Position numbers and translations under genes: made by a program
Notes under the pieces: model-generated
The model's database searches: none
The model's input: the letters and a program-made list of their open reading frames with translations, nothing else
What the model was told of the DNA's origin: nothing
Assembly (NCBI GenBank): GCA_029263395.1
Contig: JAJCXO010000156.1
Coordinates: 1 to 64,000, forward strand
Source of the DNA: Acidobacteriota bacterium
GTDB taxonomy: Bacteria > Acidobacteriota > Thermoanaerobaculia > Multivoradales > J023
DNA: 64,000 bases
Direction: 5' to 3'
Shown here: positions 45,160 through 54,896 of the stretch, piece after piece
Layout of the letters: each line of letters begins with the position of its first letter
How positions within the stretch are numbered: position 1 is the stretch's first letter

Positions 45160-46683
45160 TCAGCTTTCTTGTTGAGCCGCCGGCCGGCGGGTGTGGATCA
45201 CCGCAAAAACCTGAATTGCAGCGAGGCCCAAGGCAAAGAGGATCGAAAAGACATCCGTCATCACCCACCCTTGTGCGATACGGGAACCCACCGCCGCCAA
45301 CAACACTGCCATCAACGTGACTTGTGGTACCACCAGAATCGGCGGAGTCCGCTGCGAGGTCTGCTTAGGAGTCGAGATATGCGGCACACGGATCCGCAAC
45401 AAGGCCAAGACCAAAGCCAGCGTATACACCGGCCACAACAAGAAAGTATGCACATAACCTCGCCAGTTGGACACCATTGAGGTTGGATTGTCAGTCCAGG
45501 CTGACAGCGCGACGCGCCGAACCAGGATGACCGATGCCACAAACGGGATCGAGTGCAACAAGTACTCGCTGAATGCGGCGCGAGCCGACATCGGGCCGAA
45601 TGTCAAGATCGCTGCCGCCAAAATCGAATGGGCGAGGAAAACGGTGCCGATCAGGTAGTAGGTGAAGCGTACCGCGTAGGCCAGATTCTGAGTCAGCGAC
45701 AGGCGCTTCCACACCCGCGGATAAACCTCGAGCAAGATCTCGAAGACGCCCCGTGCCCATTTGAGCTGCTGTTTGGTAGCTGCCATCAGGTCGCCAGGTA
45801 CCAGGCCCAAAGCCTTCAGCGACGGCACGAAGACCGAGCGCCAACCCGCAGCGTGGACCCGCAACGAGGTATGAAGGTCCTCCGCCAAGCCGGTTTGATG
45901 ACCACCGATACTGTCGAGGGTGACACGCCGGAAGGTACAGTGACTACCCCAAACCTGCGCTGCACCACAACCGTACATGCCCATCGACGTCGGTCCGAGC
46001 GCATCGGTCGATTGTTCGGCACCAGCCCGCGCAACCCATGACTCGCAGGCGTTGGAAAATCCCACCGCACTCTGCACAAAACCGACACTTGGATCGCGGA
46101 AATGCCCCAGGATTGAATCGAGATAGTCAGGATCGGGAATGTGATCGACATCGAAAATGGTCACGAACTCGGCATCACTAGCGGCCAGCGCGGCGTTGAC
46201 GTTACCCGCCTTGGCATCACGATTGTCGCTGCGTACCCGATATTCGACCCCGAGCCGCTTTGCCAGCGAGGCAAACCGGGGGTCGCGAGCATCATCCAAT
46301 AGGAAAGTACGGTGCGGGTAGTGGATCGCCAGAGCAGCTTTCAAACTGCGCTCCACCATTTCGTGAGGCTCGTCGTAAACCGGGATGAAGATATCGACCG
46401 CCCACCCGTCAGGAGGCGCCTCGGTTTCTGGAGATTCGATGCGCAGGTAGACGTAACACGCGCAATACACCTGCACCGCGACATAAAACAACGCCAAGGC
46501 AAAACAGAAGGCTAGCCAGGGATCGTAAATCCTGCCGTCGCGGAACCACCAGCTGAAATACAGCACTGAGGTCGCGAATCCGACAAAGACCAACACAAAC
46601 AGTAGCCACCGCCTTGCACCCGCTGGGCGCAGCGTGGACTCCGTGGGCGGTACTATCGTCAGGGTTTCGATCGAATCTTCCAT
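45160..46683 (-). CDS. cellulose-synthase-like family 2 glycosyltransferase
   Basis: The 507-residue membrane protein has two N-terminal membrane helices, a cytosolic GT2 domain and about five C-terminal helices. Processive-GT motifs are present: IFIPVYDEPHEMVERSLKAAL, a first Asp pair (LLDDARD), DVDHIPD (DxD), GLAEDLH (TED-like catalytic base) and QQLKWARG, corresponding to QxxRW with Lys-Trp instead of Arg-Trp. It probably polymerises a beta-linked glycan across the inner membrane. No PilZ domain is seen. Confidence 0.92.
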   Translation of the reverse strand: MEDSIETLTIVPPTESTLRPAGARRWLLFVLVFVGFATSVLYFSWWFRDGRIYDPWLAFCFALALFYVAVQVYCACYVYLRIESPETEAPPDGWAVDIFIPVYDEPHEMVERSLKAALAIHYPHRTFLLDDARDPRFASLAKRLGVEYRVRSDNRDAKAGNVNAALAASDAEFVTIFDVDHIPDPDYLDSILGHFRDPSVGFVQSAVGFSNACESWVARAGAEQSTDALGPTSMGMYGCGAAQVWGSHCTFRRVTLDSIGGHQTGLAEDLHTSLRVHAAGWRSVFVPSLKALGLVPGDLMAATKQQLKWARGVFEILLEVYPRVWKRLSLTQNLAYAVRFTYYLIGTVFLAHSILAAAILTFGPMSARAAFSEYLLHSIPFVASVILVRRVALSAWTDNPTSMVSNWRGYVHTFLLWPVYTLALVLALLRIRVPHISTPKQTSQRTPPILVVPQVTLMAVLLAAVGSRIAQGWVMTDVFSILFALGLAAIQVFAVIHTRRPAAQQES

Positions 46684-46743
46684 TGCTTTAGGGTCTTCGC
46701 GGTTCGAGCAGATCGTTGGGCTCAGATGAAGTTGGTCGCTGCG

Positions 46744-49467
46744 TCAGATGAAGACCGGGTTGCGCATCGTTTGGTTCTCGACGTTGGGTGACGCCATCAA
46801 ATCTCGAGCCTCGAGCTTGGCGGCGAAAGACTCGAGGTTGTCTGCCCCTTCAATATCAAGCCGTGGTAGCGCCAACAGAGAGTGGTTCGCCTCACACACA
46901 CCCGGTGCAGTAGATAAACCGAACTCGAAGCCACAGGCACCGGTCAAGAACTGAATCGGCTTGTTGAATGCACCCCAAGGATAGGCCAAAGAGTCCACGG
47001 GTGCACCTAACCCTTGCTCCAAAACCTGCTTCGAACGCCGAAGGTCACGGACCACCTGCCGCCAAGACAGAGAGGGTAACCAGGGATGCGTCGCGGTATG
47101 GGAACCAAAGTTCACGCCCGCCGCCTGCAGCTGGCGGATCTCGCGCCAGTCGAGCAGCTCCACTGTCTCACCGTACTCCGCGTCCCAAGTATTGGTGCAA
47201 CCAATCTTGTCGGCCACCAGGAACACAGTTGCTGAGAAGCCGTACTTCTCGAGCAGTGGCCAGGCATCGTCCTTGAAGTCGCGATAACCGTCATCGAAGG
47301 TGATGAGCACCGCGCCACGAGGCAACGTACCTCCGAACACCACATATTGACTCCAGTCTCTGAGGTCGATGCTGTGGTAGCCGTGATCCCGCAGGTAGCG
47401 CAGTTGTTCTTCAAAGGCCGACACCGTGACACGATAAGGCGCCAGCGCTTCCGAGCCGTGGTCGGCGACGCGGTGGTACATGAGGATCGGCAGGCGATCT
47501 CCAACGCCGTTCCAGACCATGTGGCGTTCGACGTCCGGCGGCGGCGTCTGGCACTCGACGGTACGAATAGCCGGGGCTCGACGGCGGTCCTCGTTCGCGA
47601 GTTCAAAACGTTGCACTCGGTAGTAAGGGGTCTGCAGCTCTTCCGAAAAACTCAGCGTGGGCTGCGCGGCGAATGTCTCACCAATCGTTTTGACTCCGTA
47701 GTTGAAGCTCCAATCGAAGCCAGGCCGGTCGGGGTCGTCGACGGTCAGATTGGCGTGTGCCATCACCAACTGCCCACCGGGATTGAGTGCCTCCGCGAAG
47801 CGCTCCGCCACCGCTTCCAGCCGCTGGACGCGGCCGAGATAATAGAGCACCTCACTACAGACGATGAGATCAAACTTCCCTGGGATGGGGTCCTTGGCAA
47901 GATCCAACGTTTGGAAACTCGCGTTGTCGTGTTCAGCGCAGCGCTCGGCAGCTCGGTCAACCGCAACCTGAGAGATGTCCGTCGAAAGCAGCCGACCAAC
48001 TCGCGGAGCCAGCTGTGCCGAAAAATGGCCCTCGGCACAACCGACCTCCAGGACACTCCTGGTACCCTCCGGAATCAACTCCAGAGTCTGCTCGTATTTC
48101 GTCTGCTCGTAAGCATTGGTATAACCCCAGGGATCTGCCTTCTGCTTGAAGAACTGATCGAGCGAGTTCTGACTCTCCGGTCGCACGTAGCGTTGACGAA
48201 TCTTGCGGTAACGCCCGTAAAACCGCGGCATCATCCGCAAGCTGTTGGTGGCCATACTCTTGAGATGACCGCTCACCTCTCCGAGCCAACGCACGGAGTC
48301 GGTTTTTGTGTACATCAGCCGGAGCAAGACTTTGGGTGGCAGCGCCTTCAGTCGATGGCCCAGACTCGCTTCGGCCATCTTCACTGGCACCAGCAGCCGC
48401 GCCAGCAAGCAGGCGCGGCGAGCCAGTCCTGGCGCCTCGCTAGAAGATTCCAACGCCTGGAGGAAGTCGATGGCATAAGGCTCGGCTTCGCGCCAGGCCG
48501 TGGACCATTCGACCAGCGGGCTACCACTGGCATCCATCGCGGCGGACACCAGCCAGTCCGCGATGTAATAGGGATCGAGAGTCGGGCTGATCTCTCCAAT
48601 TTCCAGATCCAGTAACGGACGCGGATCGCCTTTGATTCCGGCGATCAAGCCAGCAGAAAAGCACAAGAAATACGTTCTCTGGAAGGCCAGGATCTCGGGA
48701 TCTTCCGCCAAGCCGTCCGGGTGCACCGGATGCAACCGAGGTACCCGAGGATCCGGCGCATGCCCTTGCTCCAAGACTCGAACGGCATCAACCAGCATCC
48801 GGCGAGCCTGCTTCGAAGCCGATTCGGGACGCATGCGATAAAACGCGAGCACCTCAGGCACCGGTCCAAAGCGCGCTCCAAGGCGAGCGATCCGCTGCCA
48901 GAAGTCCCAGTCTTCGCTCGTCTGAAGCTCGGTATCAAAACCACCGACCTCTTGCGCTAGAGCCTTCTCCACCACACAAGCATGGATGGCAAACCGCCAA
49001 TCCACCGCCAATTGCTCGAAGAGATCCCCTTCCTCTTTGGGGAGGCTGGTACAGGTGGCATGATCATCGGGCGACACCGACGCCCAGCCGCAGTAGACGG
49101 CATCAAGACTGTTGTCCTGGGCCAGCGCCGCGGTCATCAACTCCAGGTGTCGCGGCGCGATGGTGTCATCGGCATCGAGGAAGAGCAGCCAGTCATTCGC
49201 AGCCTCGGCGATACCATAGTTACGGGCCGCACTGACTCCGGCATTCGACTGCCATACGACGCGAATCCGAGAATCACGACGCGCGAATCGACTAGCGACC
49301 GCGCTGGTCTCGTCGGTCGAGCCATCGTCGACCACGATCGCTTCCCAAGCGCCATAGGTCTGGGCGAGGAGCGCATTCAAAGGCTCCTCGAGCGTCTCGG
49401 CCGCATTGTACGCCGGAATGAGCACCGACACTTTGACGGCGGGTGTTGCGTTGGAGCTCGAGTCCAT
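46744..49467 (-). CDS. three-domain protein: GT2, methyltransferase, polysaccharide deacetylase
   Basis: Start set at ATG 49467, seven bases after the previous stop; the frame extends upstream. The ~907-residue protein begins with a GT-A glycosyltransferase (VSVLIPAYNAAETLEEPLNALL; LFLDADDTI DxD; EDWDFWQRI). A helical middle part follows, then a NodS-like methyltransferase (DPWGYTNAYEQTKYEQTLELI; VLEVGCAEGHFSAQL), then a NodB-type deacetylase (ILMYHRVAD; LITFDDGYRDF; FGSHTATH metal motif). A single chain that could transfer, methylate and deacetylate sugars is unusual. No membrane helix is evident. It lies between two glycan genes. Confidence 0.93.
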   Translation of the reverse strand: MDSSSNATPAVKVSVLIPAYNAAETLEEPLNALLAQTYGAWEAIVVDDGSTDETSAVASRFARRDSRIRVVWQSNAGVSAARNYGIAEAANDWLLFLDADDTIAPRHLELMTAALAQDNSLDAVYCGWASVSPDDHATCTSLPKEEGDLFEQLAVDWRFAIHACVVEKALAQEVGGFDTELQTSEDWDFWQRIARLGARFGPVPEVLAFYRMRPESASKQARRMLVDAVRVLEQGHAPDPRVPRLHPVHPDGLAEDPEILAFQRTYFLCFSAGLIAGIKGDPRPLLDLEIGEISPTLDPYYIADWLVSAAMDASGSPLVEWSTAWREAEPYAIDFLQALESSSEAPGLARRACLLARLLVPVKMAEASLGHRLKALPPKVLLRLMYTKTDSVRWLGEVSGHLKSMATNSLRMMPRFYGRYRKIRQRYVRPESQNSLDQFFKQKADPWGYTNAYEQTKYEQTLELIPEGTRSVLEVGCAEGHFSAQLAPRVGRLLSTDISQVAVDRAAERCAEHDNASFQTLDLAKDPIPGKFDLIVCSEVLYYLGRVQRLEAVAERFAEALNPGGQLVMAHANLTVDDPDRPGFDWSFNYGVKTIGETFAAQPTLSFSEELQTPYYRVQRFELANEDRRRAPAIRTVECQTPPPDVERHMVWNGVGDRLPILMYHRVADHGSEALAPYRVTVSAFEEQLRYLRDHGYHSIDLRDWSQYVVFGGTLPRGAVLITFDDGYRDFKDDAWPLLEKYGFSATVFLVADKIGCTNTWDAEYGETVELLDWREIRQLQAAGVNFGSHTATHPWLPSLSWRQVVRDLRRSKQVLEQGLGAPVDSLAYPWGAFNKPIQFLTGACGFEFGLSTAPGVCEANHSLLALPRLDIEGADNLESFAAKLEARDLMASPNVENQTMRNPVFI

Positions 49468-49474
49468 CACTTGA

Positions 49475-50881
49475 TCATCCACTGGTGACCACCACCGTCC
49501 CAGTATTCGCACCATCGAGACTAACTCGCACGGCATCGTCGAGGTGATGTCGCGACGACCAGGCAGCGAGCCCCCGGTGACGCCGGTAATAACCGAGACC
49601 AGCCACACAGCCGGCAATCTCGACCGCGAGCAGGCGCGCCCGATAAGCCGGATCACGCAGCACACTGCGCACGGTGTAGCCGGCGTAAACCTTGGGCAAG
49701 GTCCACATCAGATGCCGCAGGTTGCCGAGATCACGAAAGCGCGAAAGCTGCACCAGGGCTGATGCAACGTGGCCTCGCATGTAGGCATAAAGCTGGCGTT
49801 CCAAATCTTTCATCTCACGACGATGCTGGTGTTCCGTCACCGCCCGCGGCTCGTAGCGGCAGCTCCAGCCGCCGGCCAAAGCGCGATAGAACAGCTCGAA
49901 CTCCTCACAACCGCCAGCTCGACCCGCCCCTAGCCGCTCGTCGAATCCGCCGAGTTGTTCGAACACATGTCGACGGATCGCCATGTTGCCACTGCCACCG
50001 ATCTCCCAGACCGGCACACCACGATTCCGGGTTCGACGATAGAGCGCGGCATCGAAGGTACGAGCCACATATCCGCGAGCGAAACTGTAACGCTGCTCGA
50101 AGATGCGCTGGGCCTCGGTCTCGAGCTCACTCGGTAAAACCAGGCCGGTAGCCAAGCCGACCGTCGGGTTGTGAAAGCAGTTCCTCAAATGGCTCAACCA
50201 GTCGGGATGCACGGCTTCGTCATCATCCACGAACGCAACCAACTCACCACGACAATGGTGGACGCCGGTATTCCGGGCTGCACTCGATCCTGATCGGTGC
50301 TCCGCAACATAACGAGCTTCCGGGAAAGCCTCGACCACCTCTCGGGTGGCGATGGAAGGTGCGTTGTCTACAACGACAATCTCGAGTGGTTTCTCACGCA
50401 GACCCGCTAGAGATCGTAGGCAGGCGGCGAGCCGCTGAGGTCGATCGCAGGTCGGCACCACGACGCTGATCGACGCCGGTGGTTGTTCTGCCTGGGCAGC
50501 CGAACATGGACCCGATCCCTGCCGGCTGTCGAGCAACGACAACGCCACCCGCAACAGCCGTCGAGGATCGCCGTCACGGCCGGTTGGGCGCTGCCGACGA
50601 CGCGGTGCCACAAATCCGGTGCCTGCCAAGTAGGCATCAACTGCCGGAGTGATCGTCCGTAGCGCAACCCAGGCCAACTCCGACGCAGTCATCGACCGTT
50701 GCGAGGGCTCGAGCTCCAGCTGGCCGAGGGGAATGTCACGCCACCAAAACACGACGAACACGCCGCGGTCCGCCTCAGCGAAGGGCATAATGCCTTCGGC
50801 GAGGTCAAGATGGACGATATCCCATCGAGTGTCTTGGTTCGTCATCGAATCTTGGATCGTCATCGTGTCTTGCTTTGTCAT
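49475..50881 (-). CDS. family 2 glycosyltransferase with unusual N-terminal repeats
   Basis: The 468-residue protein has a start region with three hexapeptides, MTKQDT, MTIQDS and MTNQDT, each beginning with Met, so the true start may be any of 50881, 50863 or 50845. A ~100-residue domain (VFVVFWWRDIPLGQLEL) seen in front of some bacterial GT2s follows, then a GT-A domain (SISVVVPTCDRPQRLAACLRSLAGL; FVDDDEAVHPDWL DxD; GGCEEFELFYRAL). It lies 16 bases after the ABC exporter stop, so these genes are likely co-transcribed. Confidence 0.9.
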   Translation of the reverse strand: MTKQDTMTIQDSMTNQDTRWDIVHLDLAEGIMPFAEADRGVFVVFWWRDIPLGQLELEPSQRSMTASELAWVALRTITPAVDAYLAGTGFVAPRRRQRPTGRDGDPRRLLRVALSLLDSRQGSGPCSAAQAEQPPASISVVVPTCDRPQRLAACLRSLAGLREKPLEIVVVDNAPSIATREVVEAFPEARYVAEHRSGSSAARNTGVHHCRGELVAFVDDDEAVHPDWLSHLRNCFHNPTVGLATGLVLPSELETEAQRIFEQRYSFARGYVARTFDAALYRRTRNRGVPVWEIGGSGNMAIRRHVFEQLGGFDERLGAGRAGGCEEFELFYRALAGGWSCRYEPRAVTEHQHRREMKDLERQLYAYMRGHVASALVQLSRFRDLGNLRHLMWTLPKVYAGYTVRSVLRDPAYRARLLAVEIAGCVAGLGYYRRHRGLAAWSSRHHLDDAVRVSLDGANTGTVVVTSG

Positions 50882-50897
50882 CGCGGCCCCGGCCTTA

Positions 50898-52703
50898 TCA
50901 GGCCGTATCCTCGAGATACGCAGGACGTTTTTGCAGTGCGTAAAGGCGTGCGAAGAGGGCATTGTTCCGCAACAGGTCGGCCAGACTACCGCGTTCGACG
51001 ATCGCGCCCTTTTCCATCACCAGGATCTGGTCAGCCTGTTCGATGGTCGACAGCCGATGGGCGATCACGATCACCGTCCGATCGCGGCGCAGCTTCTCCA
51101 AAGACGCCTGGATCACGTTCTCGGAAATGCTGTCCAAGGCGTTGGTCGCCTCATCCAAGATGAGAATCTCCGGATTACGCACGATTGCCCGCGCCAGAGC
51201 GAGGCGCTGTTTCTGGCCGGACGACAGCCGCAGCCCACGATCACCCACTACCGTGTCGTAACCATCGGGCAGCGAGCTGATGAACTCGTGCGCATCTGCT
51301 TGACGGGCCGCCGCGACAATTTCGGTCTCGGTGGCGTCCAGCTTGCCATAGGCAATGTTGGCGCGGACCGTAGTATCGAAGACAAACACATCCTGATCGA
51401 CAATCGCAATCTTGTCTCGCCACGAGCCCAGGTCGAACTCAGGCATCGGGGTACCGTTGATGTGGATCTCACCCGCGGTCGGCTCGTAGAACCTCAGCAA
51501 GAGGTTGATCAATGTCGACTTGCCTGCCCCCGAGGGGCCAACCAACGCCGTGGTTTCACCCATAGCGAAACGGACCGAAACGTCGCGGAGGGCCGGTGCC
51601 TCGTCAGCATCGTAGGAAAAGGACACCTCGGAAAGCTCAACGCCAGTTTCCAAACCGCTGAATTCGCGATCCCCGGAGTGCACGGCGGGCTTGTCGTCGC
51701 GTTTCAGGAGCCCCATCACCTGTTCGATGGCCGGCAACTTAGCGATCAGGTCGGCACGGCCCTCGTCCAGCCCGTAGACCTCCGGATGCAACCGATAGAG
51801 GATGACGATGAACACCAGCACCGCAGGTAGGCCGTTGGCGTTGTCGTGCAACATCGCAAACAGCACGCCGATCAACAGGCCCGCAGCCAAGATTTCGGAC
51901 AGTGGCTCCATCAACCCGGAGACTTTCTCCTGCTTGAAGCCGATCCGCCCCACTCGCCAGGAAGCTTTCTCGTACCGTTGCTGCTCATACCGCTGGCGGT
52001 TGAAGGCTCGGATGGTTCGCATGCCCGCGAACAACTCGATCACTCGTTGCGAAAGCGTCTGATCAGCTTCCAGACCAGCCCGAGACATCGCTTCGATGCG
52101 GCGCGTCAGTAACTGGACCGTCGCTGAAATCAAGAACAGGGCAACCGCCACTACCACCGTCAGCTGCCAAGAGATCAGCAACAGGACCGTGGTGAAGATC
52201 AATACCGTTGCCAGATTGATGATCAGACCGGCAAAGGTTGATACCGCATCCGCCGTGGTCCAGGTCTCCCCTTCGAGGGTGTTCCACAACTTGCCCGACT
52301 TGGTGCGCTCGATGAAACGCAAACCGACCCGGAGCAGCTGATCGACCACTCGGCTGCGCAGATGATGACTCAGTTTGGTATCGACCCAACTGAACAACAG
52401 CCCGTTGCCGTACGAGATCACGCCCTTGAACAGCACCAACGTCAGGATCGCCAACGAGATGAACAGCAAACGATCCGAGGCGGGTACACTTTCGAACAGA
52501 CTGGTGAGCGCCGCGGACAGGCTACCTTCGGCGGCGGGCTCGATGGCCGACTGATCGAGACTGTAGAGGAAAGGGATGAAGAGGCTTATCCCAAGACCCT
52601 CGGTCAAAGCTTCCAGAAGTCCGAGCACCACCATACCCGCAAGCGCCCAAGGATGGCGCTTGATCAGGGGTTGGACAGCTCGAATAGCCTGGATCTCTTT
52701 CAT
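50898..52703 (-). CDS. MsbA-like ABC exporter (half transporter)
   Basis: The 601-residue protein has an N-terminal transmembrane domain of six helices (about 20-330) and a nucleotide-binding domain (about 345-590). Walker A GPSGAGKST (near 388), signature LSSGQKQRLALARA, Walker B ILILDEATNAL and the switch His (IVIAHRLS) are intact. Half transporters dimerise to flip lipid-linked substrates. The neighbouring glycosyltransferases suggest that a lipid-linked glycan is the substrate. Confidence 0.95.
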   Translation of the reverse strand: MKEIQAIRAVQPLIKRHPWALAGMVVLGLLEALTEGLGISLFIPFLYSLDQSAIEPAAEGSLSAALTSLFESVPASDRLLFISLAILTLVLFKGVISYGNGLLFSWVDTKLSHHLRSRVVDQLLRVGLRFIERTKSGKLWNTLEGETWTTADAVSTFAGLIINLATVLIFTTVLLLISWQLTVVVAVALFLISATVQLLTRRIEAMSRAGLEADQTLSQRVIELFAGMRTIRAFNRQRYEQQRYEKASWRVGRIGFKQEKVSGLMEPLSEILAAGLLIGVLFAMLHDNANGLPAVLVFIVILYRLHPEVYGLDEGRADLIAKLPAIEQVMGLLKRDDKPAVHSGDREFSGLETGVELSEVSFSYDADEAPALRDVSVRFAMGETTALVGPSGAGKSTLINLLLRFYEPTAGEIHINGTPMPEFDLGSWRDKIAIVDQDVFVFDTTVRANIAYGKLDATETEIVAAARQADAHEFISSLPDGYDTVVGDRGLRLSSGQKQRLALARAIVRNPEILILDEATNALDSISENVIQASLEKLRRDRTVIVIAHRLSTIEQADQILVMEKGAIVERGSLADLLRNNALFARLYALQKRPAYLEDTA

Positions 52704-52898
52704 TCGTCTGACGCTCGATCAAGGGTCGCTGAATGCCACCTACCGGGGGTGCAGCAAATCCAAATATCCGTCAACACTGAATAGGAACCGAAAATCCGGT
52801 CTGCTGCCAGTTTAAGCAAACGACATTACGGCCCAAATTACAGAACATGACGTTCTGTGTAACGGCGCCGCGCCGCAGTACAATCGGGTCGGTCTATT

Positions 52899-54887
52899 TT
52901 AGAGGCAATCGTCGACAGGGTCTGCTGAAATTGCTGGCAATCGCTGCAGGCTCCAGCGAACACCGTAAGCTCCAAGTAACGCTACCGCAAAACCTACTAT
53001 CCCCGGAGCAGGCCCGCCCAACAGCAAATGCCCTGTTCCGAACAGCAGTCCGTAGACCAGCCCTAGCCCACTGAGGACACCGATCAGAACCGGCGCGGGC
53101 TGACTGCCGGTGTCTACCGGGCCCGCCAACTCGCGCACCGGCTGCCACCAGCCGATGGGACGTACCTTTTGGTAGAACGGAACCAACGTGCTGGGATCCG
53201 GACGCGGCCCGAGCCACAGCGACAACAGCGCCATGCCCACGGAGGCACCGACAACCACCAGCAAACGCCCTTCATGCAGCAACTCGCCGTTAGGACTGAG
53301 TGCACCGAGACGCCAGTGGATCGGCGCCAAAGAAATGCCGATCGTGACCGCCGCCGACGTCAGCATCGCTACCACCTCGGTCATGGCATCGATCCGCCAC
53401 CACAGCCAGCGCATCACATAAACCGGACCGACGCCGCCTAGAAAGGCGAGGAAAAACGTGAACAGGTCACTGATCGACTCAGCGTAGAAGGCCATCGCCG
53501 CACCCAGGCACATCACTCCAACACAGGTCAGACGGGCCACCATGACGTAGTGACGCGGTCCAGCACCGGGCACCAGGAAACGACGATAAACGTCGTTGAC
53601 GAAGAACGACGACGCCAGGTTGACATGGGTGTCGATCGTCGACATGAACGCGGCGCACAACGAGGCGATCACCAGGCCGAGGAGGCCTACCGGCAGATAC
53701 CGCGCCATCATCACAACATAGGCGCGCTCGGAATCGGTGCGGGCAAGCAACTGCCCAGCCACCACCTCGTCACCGACCGCCAACCGGGTTGTAGACGCCA
53801 GCGGATACCAATCCTCGGCGCTGCCCGGCGGACGCAACGACACCTCACGGGTCGAGCCACCGGCCGATTCCAACACCACCGCGGATTGATCAACCGCTGT
53901 CACTTGGCCAGCCAATGGGGCGTGTACCTCGAGGTTCGGCAACACCGCCAGCGATGCCAGGGCAACCAGGATCCAGGGCCAGGGACGCAGAGCGTAGAAC
54001 GCCACTGCGTACCACAACACGGCGAGTCGACCATGGTGCTCGTCCCGCGATGCGGCGACGCGCTGCACAATGACGCCATCACCATCGGCCCACTCGGTCG
54101 CCCACCAACCGATCCCGAGATTGACCGCCAGAATCGCCACCGGCGCCGTCCAAAACGTCAGCTCGAAGGGACTTCCGAAACCGGCCGTCGGCACAAAACG
54201 CAGGATCTGATCGAGCGGCACGCTCGTTCCGCTGGCACCCGCGGCGAGCACCCCACTGAGTCCGCCAACGCCTTGCCATGTAATCACCGCCAAGGCAATC
54301 GCCCCGACCATCGCCATGATGAACTGGACCACGTCGGTCAAGACCACGCCCCAAAGCCCAGCCAACAACGAATAGGACAAAGCGATCGTGCAGGCCAAAG
54401 CAAGCGCCATCCCTTTGTCGACATCGAACAGCACATCGATGATCTTCGACGCCGCCAGCAGGACCCAACACAGAATGATGGTGTTGGTGAACCCGGAGTG
54501 CAGCACACCCAGGAAGCCGCGCAAAACCCGCGCCCCGCGACCGCCATACCGCAGCTCGGCAAGCTCCGCCTTGGTCACTACCATCGCCCGCCGCCACAGG
54601 CGCGAAAACAAGAAGACACCGAGCAGTGTGGTCACCGCAAAGCTCCACCACAACCAATTCTTCCAAATACCGTGGTCTCGCACCCAACCGGTGATGACCA
54701 ACGGTGTATCGGCGGCAAAGGTCGTGGCGACGATCGAGGTACCCGCCAGCCACCAGGGCAACGACCGGCCGGTCAAGAAAAATTCGTTGATGTCGGAGCC
54801 GGCACGGCGCGCAAAACGCAGACCGATGACGATCGCGAACACCACGTAGGCGGCAAGGATCAACCAATCGATCAGATGGAGCTGCAT
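52899..54887 (-). CDS. sodium/solute symporter with inserted barrel-sandwich-like domain
   Basis: The 662-residue membrane protein belongs to the SSS (LeuT-fold) family: WLILAAYVVFAIVIGLRF, DINEFFLTGRSLPWWLAGTSIVATTFAADTPL, GFTNTIILCWVLL and FMSTIDTHVNLASSFFVNDVYRRF are typical. An unusual ~75-residue non-membrane segment lies in a loop between helices (about 325-400; VHAPLAGQVTAVDQSAVVLES, VGDEVVAGQLLARTD), resembling barrel-sandwich/lipoyl-like beta modules. The substrate is unknown. It is the last gene of a minus-strand run starting at lon. Confidence 0.9.
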   Translation of the reverse strand: MQLHLIDWLILAAYVVFAIVIGLRFARRAGSDINEFFLTGRSLPWWLAGTSIVATTFAADTPLVITGWVRDHGIWKNWLWWSFAVTTLLGVFLFSRLWRRAMVVTKAELAELRYGGRGARVLRGFLGVLHSGFTNTIILCWVLLAASKIIDVLFDVDKGMALALACTIALSYSLLAGLWGVVLTDVVQFIMAMVGAIALAVITWQGVGGLSGVLAAGASGTSVPLDQILRFVPTAGFGSPFELTFWTAPVAILAVNLGIGWWATEWADGDGVIVQRVAASRDEHHGRLAVLWYAVAFYALRPWPWILVALASLAVLPNLEVHAPLAGQVTAVDQSAVVLESAGGSTREVSLRPPGSAEDWYPLASTTRLAVGDEVVAGQLLARTDSERAYVVMMARYLPVGLLGLVIASLCAAFMSTIDTHVNLASSFFVNDVYRRFLVPGAGPRHYVMVARLTCVGVMCLGAAMAFYAESISDLFTFFLAFLGGVGPVYVMRWLWWRIDAMTEVVAMLTSAAVTIGISLAPIHWRLGALSPNGELLHEGRLLVVVGASVGMALLSLWLGPRPDPSTLVPFYQKVRPIGWWQPVRELAGPVDTGSQPAPVLIGVLSGLGLVYGLLFGTGHLLLGGPAPGIVGFAVALLGAYGVRWSLQRLPAISADPVDDCL

Positions 54888-54896
54888 CGCGAGAGA

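Noticed and set aside
47347-48615. Plus-strand frame of 422 residues opposite the three-domain gene
   Set aside because: Antisense to strong domain motifs on the other strand; composition is not protein-like.
50649-51830. Plus-strand frame of 393 residues opposite the GT2 and ABC genes
   Set aside because: Spans two unrelated minus-strand genes and their junction, so it is a compositional shadow.
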